Part shown: one piece after another, positions 10,624 through 19,196 of the stretch
Layout of the letters: the number at the start of each line of letters is the position of its first letter
Position numbering within the stretch: the stretch's first letter is position 1
Source: Paeniglutamicibacter sulfureus
GTDB taxonomy: Bacteria > Actinomycetota > Actinomycetes > Actinomycetales > Micrococcaceae
Length of the DNA: 64,000 nt
Direction: 5' to 3'
Assembly: GCF_039535115.1 (NCBI RefSeq)
Contig: NZ_BAAAWO010000001.1
Coordinates: 744,001 to 808,000 of the forward strand
Notes under the pieces: generated by a model
The model's input: only the letters and a program-made list of their open reading frames with translations
The model's database searches: none
Told to the model about the DNA's origin: nothing
Position numbers and translations under genes: made by a program

Positions 10624-10809
10624 ATGGGACTCGGAGACAAGATCAGCAACAAGGCACAGGAAGTCGCCGGCCAAGCCAAGGAAAAACTTGGCGACGCAAC
10701 GGATAACGAACGGTTGCAGGCCGAGGGCATCAAGGATCAGGCGGCGGCAAGGGCCAAGCAGGCCGGGGAACACGTCAAGGATGCTGCCAAGGACGTTACA
10801 GACAAATAA
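10624..10809 (+). CDS. CsbD-like general stress protein
   Basis: A 61-residue highly charged helical protein of the CsbD family, starting MGLGDKISNKAQEVAGQAKE and containing the repeated KEKLGDATDNERLQAEG pattern. Family members are abundant, general-stress-induced and of unknown biochemical role. The ATG follows GAAGGGA. It is a single-gene unit ended by its own terminator. Confidence 0.85.
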   Translation: MGLGDKISNKAQEVAGQAKEKLGDATDNERLQAEGIKDQAAARAKQAGEHVKDAAKDVTDK

Positions 10810-10829
10810 TCAGTCCTTCGACCCAATAC

Positions 10830-10876
10830 AAGTGCTTCGTGGCCCCGAGACAAGTCTGGGGCCGCGAAGCACTTTT
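10830..10876 (+). terminator. Terminator after the CsbD-like gene
   Basis: AAGTGCTTCGTGGCCCC (10830-10846) pairs with GGGGCCGCGAAGCACTT (10858-10874) with one mismatch, followed by TTTT. Confidence 0.85.
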
Positions 10877-10925
10877 GCATTCGAGCGTTCGCCCGCATTG
10901 CCGGCTATGTTTTGGCTTAACGAAA

Positions 10926-10970
10926 AGATCCCTCGAGGGAATCGACTTACGTCATTCCCTCGAGGGATCT
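10926..10970 (-). terminator. Terminator following tRNA-Val
   Basis: AGATCCCTCGAGGGAAT (10926-10942) and ATTCCCTCGAGGGATCT (10954-10970) form a perfect 17-bp stem just past the tRNA 3' end. On the minus strand the stem is followed by TTTTCG, fitting termination of the tRNA transcript. Confidence 0.8.
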
Positions 10971-10976
10971 TGCGTG

Positions 10977-11049
10977 TGGGCCCTACCGGGATCGAACCGA
11001 TGACATTCACGGTGTAAACGTGACGCTCTACCAGCTGAGCTAAAGGCCC
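10977..11049 (-). tRNA. tRNA-Val (anticodon TAC)
   Basis: 73 nucleotides on the minus strand. The acceptor arms GGGCCTT and AGGGCCC pair, the D arm is GCTCAGCTGGTAGAGC, the anticodon stem TCACG/CGTGA encloses TTTACAC with anticodon TAC, and the T arm is ATCGG-TTCGATC-CCGGT. The 3' CCA is not encoded. An identical copy lies at 24107-24179. Confidence 0.97.
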
Positions 11050-11240
11050 CTGGAACAAGCACTTTCCCGGAATATTTCCGATCGAGTGCGTTGCAACAAG
11101 AAGATAATCTAATACAGACATCCCTGACTTGGCAAATCGCGCGTCCGAATCGCGTGAACCGGACAAGCCGGTCCAGCGCAGGCCCGAGGCCACCAGACGG
11201 TACCCAAGGGAACTATCCGGCGGCCGGACCTCCCCCTTGG

Positions 11241-12515
11241 CTACGCCTGCGCGTAGCGTTTACGCACGAAGTAGAGACCCACGAGGGAAATGACGGCAAT
11301 CGCCATGTAGTAGAGACTCGGGGCGTTCAGGGAACCCGTGATGCTCAACAGCCACGTGAGCACGAGGGGCGCGATGCCTCCGAGCAGGGTGACTCCGACG
11401 TTGTAGGTGACGGCGAGCCCAGTTCCGCGGATGGCTGCCGGGAACAAGGCCGACAGCAGCGCCGGCATCGGGCCGAAGTAGAAGGCCATGATCACTCCGA
11501 GGAGCGCAATGACAATCACCATGACCGGCACGGTCGGGTTGCTGACCATCAGCTGGAACAACGGCCAGGCCAGCAAGAGCGCCCCGACGGCCGCATAGGT
11601 CATGACTTTGGCCGGGCCGACCCTGTCTGCAAGATGCCCGACAAACGGGACCCCGATCAGCACGATAAGACCCGCAACGACGCCGCCAAGGAAAGCAGCG
11701 GTGGCAGGGATCCCCAGGTTGGTCACGGCAAAGGTCGGCATGTACAGGATCATGTAGACCGAAATGGTGGCGACGCCGATGACAGCCGAACCGGCCAGCA
11801 GCCGGCCGTAGTGGTTGACCACCAGGGCCTTCAACGGAGCGTGCTCCTTCTCGCTTTGCATGAACTCCTCGGTTTCATCCAGCTTGGCACGGATGTAAAG
11901 ACCAACCGGGCCGATCAGCAGCCCGACGAAGAACGGTACCCGCCAGCCCCAGCTGTACAGGTCCTCCTCGGAGAGCCACTGCGTCAAGCCATAGCCGAAG
12001 GCCGAGGCCAGCAGCATGGATGCGCCCTGGCTGGCGACCTGCCACGACGAGTAGAAGGCCTTCTTGTTTGGAGCGGTTTCAATCAGGAAGGCCGTTGCCG
12101 TGCCGAACTCGCCGCCGGCGGAGAAGCCCTGGATCAGCCGCGAGACCAGGATGATCACCGCACCCCACACGCCTACCTGGGCGTAGGTCGGGGCCACCGC
12201 CATGATGAGCGTACCGACCATCATCAGCATGAGTGTCAGCGTCAGTGCATTCTTCCGCCCCTTGCGGTCGGCATAGCTGCCCAGGATCATTCCGCCCAGC
12301 GGCCTGATGACGTAGGACAGCGCAAAGGTTGCGAAGGTGAGCACAAGGGCGAAGGTCCCGTCAGACTCCGGGTAGAAGTTCTCCGCGATTACCACGGCGA
12401 AGGTCGCGTAGACGATGATGTCGAACCACTCCAAGGCGGCGCCAATCGAAGAACTGACCACTGCCTTTCTGGCAGCCGAAAGCTGCGCTGGGGTGGCCAC
12501 TTGGGTGTTGGCCAT
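11241..12515 (-). CDS. MFS transporter, metabolite:H+ symporter (ProP/ShiA-like)
   Basis: 424-residue twelve-helix carrier of the metabolite:H+ symporter branch of the MFS. The start MANTQVATPAQLSAARKA is followed by the family signature SSIGAALEWFDIIVYATFA, then the cytoplasmic loop GSYADRKGRKNALTLTL and SRLIQGFSAGGEFGTATAF. The substrate cannot be read from sequence; relatives carry organic acids, betaines or shikimate. The ATG at 12513-12515 follows AAGGAG. An ArgE-like amidohydrolase gene lies immediately upstream on the same strand, so the pair may import and deacylate an N-acyl compound. Confidence 0.88.
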   Translation of the reverse strand: MANTQVATPAQLSAARKAVVSSSIGAALEWFDIIVYATFAVVIAENFYPESDGTFALVLTFATFALSYVIRPLGGMILGSYADRKGRKNALTLTLMLMMVGTLIMAVAPTYAQVGVWGAVIILVSRLIQGFSAGGEFGTATAFLIETAPNKKAFYSSWQVASQGASMLLASAFGYGLTQWLSEEDLYSWGWRVPFFVGLLIGPVGLYIRAKLDETEEFMQSEKEHAPLKALVVNHYGRLLAGSAVIGVATISVYMILYMPTFAVTNLGIPATAAFLGGVVAGLIVLIGVPFVGHLADRVGPAKVMTYAAVGALLLAWPLFQLMVSNPTVPVMVIVIALLGVIMAFYFGPMPALLSALFPAAIRGTGLAVTYNVGVTLLGGIAPLVLTWLLSITGSLNAPSLYYMAIAVISLVGLYFVRKRYAQA

Positions 12516-12565
12516 GTTTTTCTCCTTGGGGGTTGGTGAAGGACCGGGCTCGGGCTGCGGCGCGG

Positions 12566-13738
12566 TCAGGCGCTGAGCGCCACGATCAGGTTGTCGATGA
12601 ATGCCTCGCACTGGACGATCTGGTCAAGTGCGATGAACTCGTCCGGGGCATGGGCCTGGGCAATGTCGCCGGGACCGCACACCACCGTGGGGATGCCGGC
12701 GTTGAAGAACAGTCCGGCCTCGGTGCCGTAGGTGGCCTTGTCCGGGCTAGCGGTGCCGCCCAGCTGGGCTGCCAGGGCGACGATTCCCGCTTCCTCCGGG
12801 GTATCCAGACCCGGTGTCTTGGCCAGGACCTCAAATTCGACATGTGCTTCCGGGTTCCGCTCCTGCATGGCCGTTTCGATGCGCTTGGCCTCGAGGCGGA
12901 AACGCTCGATGAGCTCGATGGGATCGTCGTCCGCGATCGAGCGGAACTCGAAGTGGAGGGTGCAAACAGCCGGGATCGTGTTGACCGCGATGCCGCCCTC
13001 GATCTGGTTTACCGTCGTAGTCGTGTGCGGGACGATGAAGGCATCGTCGAAGGGGCCATCCTGGGCGAAGTCCCGTGCTGCCGAATCGACGAAGGCGGTG
13101 AATTCGGCGGCGGCGGAGATTGCATTGACGCCCTGGGTGGTCAGGGACGAGTGGGCTGCGACGCCATGGAAATCGACGCGAATGACGTTCACCGACTTGT
13201 GGCCACGGACTACGCGCATGCTGGTGGGCTCCCCCACGATGCAGCCGCGCGGCTTCAAACCTGCCTCGGTGATGGCGGCGACCAGGTCAACCGCCCCGAT
13301 GCAACCCACTTCCTCGTCGTAGGAAAAGGCCAGGTGAATGGGTTCGTCCAGCTTTGCCCGGGCGATGCTCTCGAGCTTGGCCATGATCACGGCGACAAAG
13401 GTCTTCATGTCACAGGTGCCCCGGGCGTAGAGCTTGCCGTCCCGGATTTCCGGGACAAACGGGTCGCTGCTCCAGGTTTGGCCGTCGACCGGAACGACAT
13501 CGGTGTGTCCCGAAAGCACGATGCCTCCGTTGCGGGTGCCGTCGGCGGCCGGGATGGTTGCCAGAAGATTGGCTTTGTTGCCCTCGGCGTTGTGGACCAG
13601 CGATGAATCTATCCCGAGGGCATCAAGGCGCCCGACAACGTAGTCAATCAGGGGCAAGTTACTGTCCCGGCTTGTGGTGTCGAAGCCGATCAGCTTCGCG
13701 ATTTCCGCCATGGTCGCTTCGCTGGGTGCGTGTGACAT
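12566..13738 (-). CDS. M20-family deacetylase, acetylornithine deacetylase (ArgE) type
   Basis: 390-residue zinc peptidase-fold hydrolase. Metal and catalytic motifs are in place: SGHTDVVPVDG, the bridging aspartate in ARGTCDMKTF, the general base in YDEEVGCIGA, and the C-terminal histidine in AQAHAPDEF. This is the ArgE/DapE group that removes N-acyl groups from amino acids. It is far from any arginine genes and is transcribed with an MFS carrier, so a catabolic role on an acylated amino acid is as likely as ornithine synthesis. Confidence 0.85.
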   Translation of the reverse strand: MSHAPSEATMAEIAKLIGFDTTSRDSNLPLIDYVVGRLDALGIDSSLVHNAEGNKANLLATIPAADGTRNGGIVLSGHTDVVPVDGQTWSSDPFVPEIRDGKLYARGTCDMKTFVAVIMAKLESIARAKLDEPIHLAFSYDEEVGCIGAVDLVAAITEAGLKPRGCIVGEPTSMRVVRGHKSVNVIRVDFHGVAAHSSLTTQGVNAISAAAEFTAFVDSAARDFAQDGPFDDAFIVPHTTTTVNQIEGGIAVNTIPAVCTLHFEFRSIADDDPIELIERFRLEAKRIETAMQERNPEAHVEFEVLAKTPGLDTPEEAGIVALAAQLGGTASPDKATYGTEAGLFFNAGIPTVVCGPGDIAQAHAPDEFIALDQIVQCEAFIDNLIVALSA

Positions 13739-14052
13739 TGCTTCTCCTGGTGTTCATGGGGCCGGCCTTATTGCCCATGGTAAATCTGAAAGGGACGCGA
13801 AGAGTGTCTCATTCCCCGGGCAGGGCGTTGCCGAGCATGAACGGGCAACGTAACACCGGAGGGCCAATTCGGCTTTGCAGATGGCAACTTGTTGCGGGAA
13901 TCACGTCTGGCGCCAAGAATCTGCCTTGCTTTGCGCCAAAGTCATTCACGGACACGCTGGAGAACACTTTCAGGCCCGCCCAGATGACTCGGGGACGGAC
14001 GACCCAAGTGTCCATCAGGGTTTCCCCATGGTTGATCGGCAACCATCGAGGC
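13739..14052. other. Intergenic region with no recognised feature
   Basis: About 310 bases between the divergent deacetylase gene and the small secreted protein gene. Promoters for both must lie here, but no convincing -35/-10 pair, hairpin or repeat stood out. Confidence 0.4.
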
Positions 14053-14610
14053 ATGAGCATCGATCAGGCCATAAATCAGGATGGACCCCCGGCCCAGGAC
14101 AAACGGCGCCCGTCGCGACGCACTGTCTTTGCCCTTGTTCCGTTGGCGGCCTTGGCAACAGCCGGGGTGGGAGTCGGAGCTGCGAGACTGCTCAGACCCC
14201 CGGACGTGCCCGCCACGCCGTTGGGCGCTCTAGGGTCACTGGACGGCGGACTGGCGCGGATCCACGGGATCATCCCCTTGGAAACGGATTCCTGGAAGCC
14301 TCCGGAGCCCGTTGCGACGCTAAAGTCGCCGATTGCCTCCGGCGGTCATCGCGTACGGGTTCTTCTGGAGCTGACTGCCAGCAAGGCATCAGGCGTGCGG
14401 TTCGAATCAACAGACTTCGCCGTTGGGGAAATCGTCGGTTTCAGGGCGGAACCATTATGGGCCAGCCAGCAGTCGGCAATCATCTCGCTGGGCGAAAATT
14501 TGCAGGTGACGTTCATCTTTGAGATTCCCAACAAGGCAATACAGCTGGTTCTAGAGGGACCGGGGCAGCTGCGCCTTGCGCTCGGAACCGCCCATCACTC
14601 AAATCTCTAG
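14053..14610 (+). CDS. Membrane-anchored or exported protein of unknown function
   Basis: 185 residues. A basic N-terminus with KRRPSRRTVF is followed by one hydrophobic helix (ALVPLAALATAGVGVGAARLL, about residues 27-47), then an extracytoplasmic domain with beta-rich character (HRVRVLLELTASKASGVRF, QVTFIFEIPNKAIQLVLEG). It resembles a signal anchor or a Tat-like signal rather than a lipoprotein, since there is no lipobox. The ATG follows GAGG. It converges on the signal peptidase gene next door. I do not recognise the family; its location suggests a partner of the exported multicopper oxidase. Confidence 0.65.
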   Translation: MSIDQAINQDGPPAQDKRRPSRRTVFALVPLAALATAGVGVGAARLLRPPDVPATPLGALGSLDGGLARIHGIIPLETDSWKPPEPVATLKSPIASGGHRVRVLLELTASKASGVRFESTDFAVGEIVGFRAEPLWASQQSAIISLGENLQVTFIFEIPNKAIQLVLEGPGQLRLALGTAHHSNL

Positions 14611-14616
14611 GCCGGG

Positions 14617-15114
14617 CTAGTTCCATACGTGCAGGATGCGACCGCGCATATTTCCCAGGGGTACGGCACCGTAGTCGCGCGAATCAATCGAGGGGCCCCG
14701 ATTGTCGCCCAGCACAAATACCGTGTTCGGCTCAACAAGAATTGGCCCGAAATACGTTGCATCGATGGCTTTGGGGTCGATATCGGGTTCCAGTCGGCGC
14801 ACGCCGTCAACATATACAACACCGTCGATGATCGCGATTTCCTGCCCCGCCACGGCAATGACCCGCTTCAAGCTAATCGTTCCATCATCGGGAGCACTGA
14901 ATACCACTAGGTCATCCGTGTTCGGTCCGGTCGTTGTCGCGGGGGTCTTGAGCAACAGGGCGTGGGCGCCCTCGCTGACCTGCGGGCTCATACTGTCCGA
15001 GGCGATCGTGATCGGCTCGAGAAGGAATATCCTACCCAAGACCAGCACTACAAAAAGTGCCGCCGCCGCGTGGATCACGAGACGGCGGCGCCTTGGTAGT
15101 CCGGGTCTGGACAT
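14617..15114 (-). CDS. lepB: Type I signal peptidase
   Basis: Small 165-residue membrane protease that cleaves signal peptides. One N-terminal membrane helix (IHAAAALFVVLVLGRIFLL) is followed by box B with the catalytic serine in ASDSMSP, box D with the catalytic lysine in LKRVIAVAGQ, and box E VLGDNRGPSIDSRDYG. The ATG at 15112-15114 overlaps the stop codon of the multicopper oxidase gene (TGATG), indicating translational coupling; an ATG at 15129 is an alternative. Being coupled to one exported protein gene suggests a dedicated rather than housekeeping peptidase. Confidence 0.9.
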   Translation of the reverse strand: MSRPGLPRRRRLVIHAAAALFVVLVLGRIFLLEPITIASDSMSPQVSEGAHALLLKTPATTTGPNTDDLVVFSAPDDGTISLKRVIAVAGQEIAIIDGVVYVDGVRRLEPDIDPKAIDATYFGPILVEPNTVFVLGDNRGPSIDSRDYGAVPLGNMRGRILHVWN

Positions 15115-16721
15115 CAGTCGTTGTCCCATTCCGGGCGTGCAGCGGTCATCGGATCATGCTCATCGACCTCATTGGCGTTCAGCGCGACCCGAAATTGCGT
15201 CATCATGTCGTGGTCCTCGTGGGGAAGGTTGTGGCAGTGCACCATGTATCGGCCCTTGTGTGGTCCAAAACGCATGAGTACCTTCACCTTCTCGCCCTCC
15301 CCCACGTAGACAACGTCCTTGGGCCCCGCTTCGTACGGCATCGGAGCCTTGCCGTTTCGGCTAATGATCTTGAAGTCGACCAGATGGATATGTACCGGGT
15401 GGAACCAACCGCCCGACTTGTTCTCAATTTCCCATTCCTCCACGCTATCCATCGCTACCTGGGCGAAAACTTTCTGGTAACCGCTCGCGATCACCTCGGC
15501 CCAGCTTGATCCCCCGATGGTCCACAGGTTTGTCTTGTCATCCCGCGCAACCCGCATGTATCGCTTCTGCTCAACCATCCCCTTGGTCAGGCCCATCACG
15601 TCAGTGTTCGGGGCAAGTACGGTGGGTACCGTGTTCCACGTCGTGTCACTTTTATCCACCGGGTCGCTCACTACATCAAAGGCCATGACCTTGTTGGTGT
15701 TGTCGTAGTCAACATTGTTCTTGTTGGACAGGTTGCGCAGTTCGACTCGCTGGCCCACTTTGTACTTGGAGAAGTCGATCAGTACCTCGTACCGCTCTGC
15801 GCCGCCGTGGCGCCACGATGTGACGGTGACGGGTGCGGGCATTAGTCCCCCGTCGGTGGCCACCATGGTCATGGCGTCGTTGGTACTGAGTGCCAGCCGC
15901 AGCGACCGGGAAATGCTGGCGTTGAGCACCCGAAACCTGTAGATGCGCCGTTTCACTTTCATCACCGGCCACGGAACGCCGTTGACGAGAATGACATCGC
16001 CCCAAAGGCCCGAGTGTGTGTTGTCGTCGTATCCCATGGCACCGTTTGCAGCGAACATGGCATCCGTAATGGTCAGGCCCACGTCGAATTCTCCCTGCGG
16101 AAGCAGTCCGCGTTCCTGCGGATCGTGGATTCGGTACTGTGCGGCCAGCCCTGAATAGGCATTCTGGGCCGTGTAGTGCACGCCGTGGTCGTGATACCAC
16201 AACGTTCGTGCCGGCTGGAAATTGGGAAAATAGTACTTTTTTTGGAAACCAGGCATGGTGACGTCGCTGGCGTAGCCGTCATATTGCGGAAGCGAAGCCG
16301 AACCATGCAGGTGTGTTGAGGTGGCAAGCACGTGCCCGTGGGTGGGGTGGGTCGCCGGAAGCTTGTTCTTAACCGTCAAAGTGGTCTTGGTACCGCGTTC
16401 CACCTCGATGGTGGGGCCAGGGAAAATTCCGTTGTAGCCCAGGATCGGTGTTGAAAGGCGCGGAAGGATTTTGGCCGTTCCCGCCATTTGGGTCACCACA
16501 TAGTTCTCGACCTTGGCTCCGTCGGCCGGGTCGATGCCCACCGAGTACGGACGCAAGACCGGCGGCTGGATAAATGCAGCCCGATACGGTCTGGGCATGT
16601 CGGAATCCCTGAGCCGGCTGGCTGACTTCGCCGCCACCGTTCCCCATGGGGTGGCTACCGCACCAACACCCAGAACGCCGATTCCACCTAGCAGCAGGAC
16701 TTGTCGTCTTGAGGGCTGCAT
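15114..16721 (-). CDS. Multicopper oxidase, Tat-exported
   Basis: 535-residue copper enzyme of the CotA/bilirubin oxidase/CueO type that oxidises phenols or metals with O2. The N-terminus PSRRQVLLLGG is a twin-arginine signal, so it should be exported folded. All four copper motifs are present in order: STHLHGS, LWYHDHGVH, FHPVHIHLVDF and HCHNLPHEDHDMM, giving both the trinuclear site and a type-1 site with an axial Met. No Met-rich insert as in CueO was seen. A type I signal peptidase gene is coupled downstream. Likely roles are copper or manganese handling or phenol oxidation. Confidence 0.93.
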   Translation of the reverse strand: MQPSRRQVLLLGGIGVLGVGAVATPWGTVAAKSASRLRDSDMPRPYRAAFIQPPVLRPYSVGIDPADGAKVENYVVTQMAGTAKILPRLSTPILGYNGIFPGPTIEVERGTKTTLTVKNKLPATHPTHGHVLATSTHLHGSASLPQYDGYASDVTMPGFQKKYYFPNFQPARTLWYHDHGVHYTAQNAYSGLAAQYRIHDPQERGLLPQGEFDVGLTITDAMFAANGAMGYDDNTHSGLWGDVILVNGVPWPVMKVKRRIYRFRVLNASISRSLRLALSTNDAMTMVATDGGLMPAPVTVTSWRHGGAERYEVLIDFSKYKVGQRVELRNLSNKNNVDYDNTNKVMAFDVVSDPVDKSDTTWNTVPTVLAPNTDVMGLTKGMVEQKRYMRVARDDKTNLWTIGGSSWAEVIASGYQKVFAQVAMDSVEEWEIENKSGGWFHPVHIHLVDFKIISRNGKAPMPYEAGPKDVVYVGEGEKVKVLMRFGPHKGRYMVHCHNLPHEDHDMMTQFRVALNANEVDEHDPMTAARPEWDND

Positions 16722-17036
16722 GATCGTTCCTTACTCGAGCGCGTGCATTGGTTCTGTCACCGAGCATGACCCAACAAGCTTGTGAAAAACCAATGAATGC
16801 ACGAGGGGCCCGGACGCCGACTGGGAATGCCCGATCGAGAGACTTCGCCTCTTGTCCACGCCATGGTTGCTGCGGGATCCATCGCTGCGCGTCGACGTGA
16901 CGGCGGGGTCGCTGTTCCTGTCACGGGGCTGTTCCGCCATACTCCTGTGCGCTGTCCTGAGCCGAGTCAGACGCCACCCGCGGAAAAGGGGGTGTTCACC
17001 GGTCTGCCCGACGATCTTCGGGAGGACCGGATCACT
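16722..17036. other. Intergenic region with no recognised feature
   Basis: About 315 bases between the multicopper oxidase start and the 3' end of the histidine kinase gene. It should hold the oxidase promoter. No copper-box-like palindrome or other motif was recognised by eye. Confidence 0.4.
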
Positions 17037-18389
17037 TTAGGCGTCAACGCTGCGATTGGCGAAGGCCCCGTTTGTCGGGACGCGGACCCGAATGCTGGTG
17101 CCCTTGTCCAACGTGCTCGTAATTTCTAGTCGTGCGCCCGCCGTCTCGGCGAAATCGGCCATCAGACGTAGCCCGAAATGGTCCGACTCGGACCGATCCG
17201 AGGAACCAAACCCCACCCCGTCGTCGCTGACATTCAGATCCCAACTCCGGCCCAGTCGCATCAGGTGAAGTTCCATGTTCTTCGCCTCTGAATGTTTGAT
17301 GGCGTTCAGCACTGACTCCCGTGCGATTCGATGGAACATGGTCGATTGCCGGTCGTCGAATGGCAGGGGGTGATCAATTCGGACGATCGTCCGGATTCCC
17401 TGGCTGCGGGCGCGCTCGGCGAGAATGCCAAGAGCGCGCGGCAACTCGTCCGCCGTGACCGAAGAGGAATAGAGCTCCGCCGTGATCCCTCGAAGCTTCC
17501 CAATCGTGTCTTGCAGCACCGCCCCCGGCGCAATGTTAGGTCCTAGCTCGGGCAATGGTTCAAGGACGTAGGCTAGGCCGGCCAAATCCTGGATGATGTC
17601 ATCGTGCAACGCGGCGGCCAGCCGCATTCGTTCACGTTCTCCAGCGTCGATCGCCTGCTGCAGGATGGCACGGCGTTCCCGCTGGTGCTTTTGGACCTGT
17701 CGGGCCAACCGGATGCCGGGGATCAATTGCCCGCCCTGCAGAACCGCGCCAGCGACCAGCAGAACAGGGATCATGCCCAGCAGGAACTGATTCTCGGGAC
17801 CGCGCACGACAGCGTCGTCGAAATACACCTCGAATAGCAACGGAACACCGCCCGCACTGCGGGAAGCCACGTAAACCTCCACCAGTTCGCCGTCGCCGGA
17901 TTCGAACTGGTTTTCTTCTTCCTCCTGCACTTCCACGGTAGCCACCCCGGGGCCACCAGCCAACAGCTCCCGCGCCCACGGTTCAAGTTCGAATTTGGAA
18001 CCGGCAAGTTCGCTCCTGTCTGAATACAGGATGGTTCCCTCCGCGCTCCACACCTTGATGCGAACGATTGATTCGTCGGCTAGCCACGGGGCCAACCGCG
18101 TGTCAATCCGGGACAGGACCTCCGGGTCAGGCTCTTCCGGAACCACGCCCAACACAGGGCTGATGACGTAGTCGGCCAGCCTTTGGGTGAGTTCCACCGC
18201 ATCCTCAAGAGCCAGGTCACGGGACACTGCCCGGACCCAGAATGAGAACGGGATGGCAACAACCGCCAACACTACCAACCCGGTTGCCAAGAATTTGACG
18301 ATTGCGCTACGGACGGCGGATCCCTCCTCGACCAGGGTCCCGGTCGAGGTATCGGCTTTGGCCTTCGTCCTGTCAACGGCTCCCCTCAT
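17037..18389 (-). CDS. NarL-type sensor histidine kinase
   Basis: 450 residues. A first membrane helix (about 31-53) and a second (about 201-222) bracket an extracytoplasmic sensor of about 145 residues with an acidic patch (QEEEENQFESGDGE). The HisKA_3 dimerisation box ERERMRLAAALHDDIIQDLAG holds the phospho-acceptor His at about 262, and the HATPase domain has ESVLNAIKHSEA and the G box SDDGVGFGSS. The gene starts one base after the stop of the response regulator gene, so the pair is co-translated. The acidic sensor could bind a cation, which would suit the adjacent copper enzyme, but this is speculation. Confidence 0.93.
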   Translation of the reverse strand: MRGAVDRTKAKADTSTGTLVEEGSAVRSAIVKFLATGLVVLAVVAIPFSFWVRAVSRDLALEDAVELTQRLADYVISPVLGVVPEEPDPEVLSRIDTRLAPWLADESIVRIKVWSAEGTILYSDRSELAGSKFELEPWARELLAGGPGVATVEVQEEEENQFESGDGELVEVYVASRSAGGVPLLFEVYFDDAVVRGPENQFLLGMIPVLLVAGAVLQGGQLIPGIRLARQVQKHQRERRAILQQAIDAGERERMRLAAALHDDIIQDLAGLAYVLEPLPELGPNIAPGAVLQDTIGKLRGITAELYSSSVTADELPRALGILAERARSQGIRTIVRIDHPLPFDDRQSTMFHRIARESVLNAIKHSEAKNMELHLMRLGRSWDLNVSDDGVGFGSSDRSESDHFGLRLMADFAETAGARLEITSTLDKGTSIRVRVPTNGAFANRSVDA

Positions 18390-18390
18390 C

Positions 18391-19077
18391 TCAGGGGCTC
18401 CCCAGCAGACCCAATTTTGTAGCTGCTACGACGGCTTCCAACTGGGTATGCGCATCTAGTTTCGCAAGGATCGATTTCACGTAGCCGCGGCAAGTGTGGG
18501 TGCTGATGCCCAGTGCCCGGGCATTCGTCGACACATCTTGGCCCGCTGCCATGAGCCGCAACACCTCAAGCTCGCGACCAGTCAGACTCGGACCTGGCCC
18601 GACGGTCTTTCGTCCCAACAAATCAAGGCGTGAAAGCAGCGCCGGAGCCACCACGAATTCCCCGGTCCGCACACCGCGAACTACATCCAACAGGATGTCC
18701 AGAGCTCCATCCTTGGGAAGAAATCCGCAAATTCCCACTGAAGCGGCACGCTGGATGGCGTGTACGTTTGGATCGCCGGTGAGCATGACGATGCGCGTGT
18801 CCGGGGCACGGGCGAGGATCTGCTCGGCCGCCTGAAGGCCATCACCGTCCGGCAAGCGGTAATCCAGGATCACCAGGTCCGGAGATAGTTCGAAGCAAAG
18901 CTCGACACCTGCCTGCACCCCATGGGCCATACCCACGCAATCGAGATCACCCTCCCGATTCAGGGCCGCGGCCAAGAGCTCGGCGAAAGTGCGATGGTCA
19001 TCTATCACCACGATTCGGGCAGCTTGCCCGGTCGTGGTGCTCTGTTCGGTTGCCACTGGCAATACAGCTCTCCCCAT
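18391..19077 (-). CDS. NarL/LuxR-type response regulator
   Basis: 228 residues. The receiver domain (about 20-135) has IDDH, the phospho-acceptor Asp at about residue 72 in DLVILDYRLPDGDG and the conserved lysine in FLPKDGA. The C-terminal LuxR helix-turn-helix runs from LTGRELEVLRLMAAGQ to YVKSILAKLDAHTQLEAV. In place of the usual NKEIA it reads VSTNARALGISTHTCRGYV, a mild departure. The ATG at 19075-19077 is preceded by GGGGGGA. It is the partner of the kinase gene directly downstream. Confidence 0.92.
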   Translation of the reverse strand: MGRAVLPVATEQSTTTGQAARIVVIDDHRTFAELLAAALNREGDLDCVGMAHGVQAGVELCFELSPDLVILDYRLPDGDGLQAAEQILARAPDTRIVMLTGDPNVHAIQRAASVGICGFLPKDGALDILLDVVRGVRTGEFVVAPALLSRLDLLGRKTVGPGPSLTGRELEVLRLMAAGQDVSTNARALGISTHTCRGYVKSILAKLDAHTQLEAVVAATKLGLLGSP

Positions 19078-19196
19078 GAGCGCGATCCCCCCAAGGCCGC
19101 TTGACACTGGGCCAAAGGCCCTAGGGACAGTATCTACGCATGAGTTCGTTCGTGGCAAGGGTCGAGACGATATGAGGGCAAAAGCCGGCCACCGGA

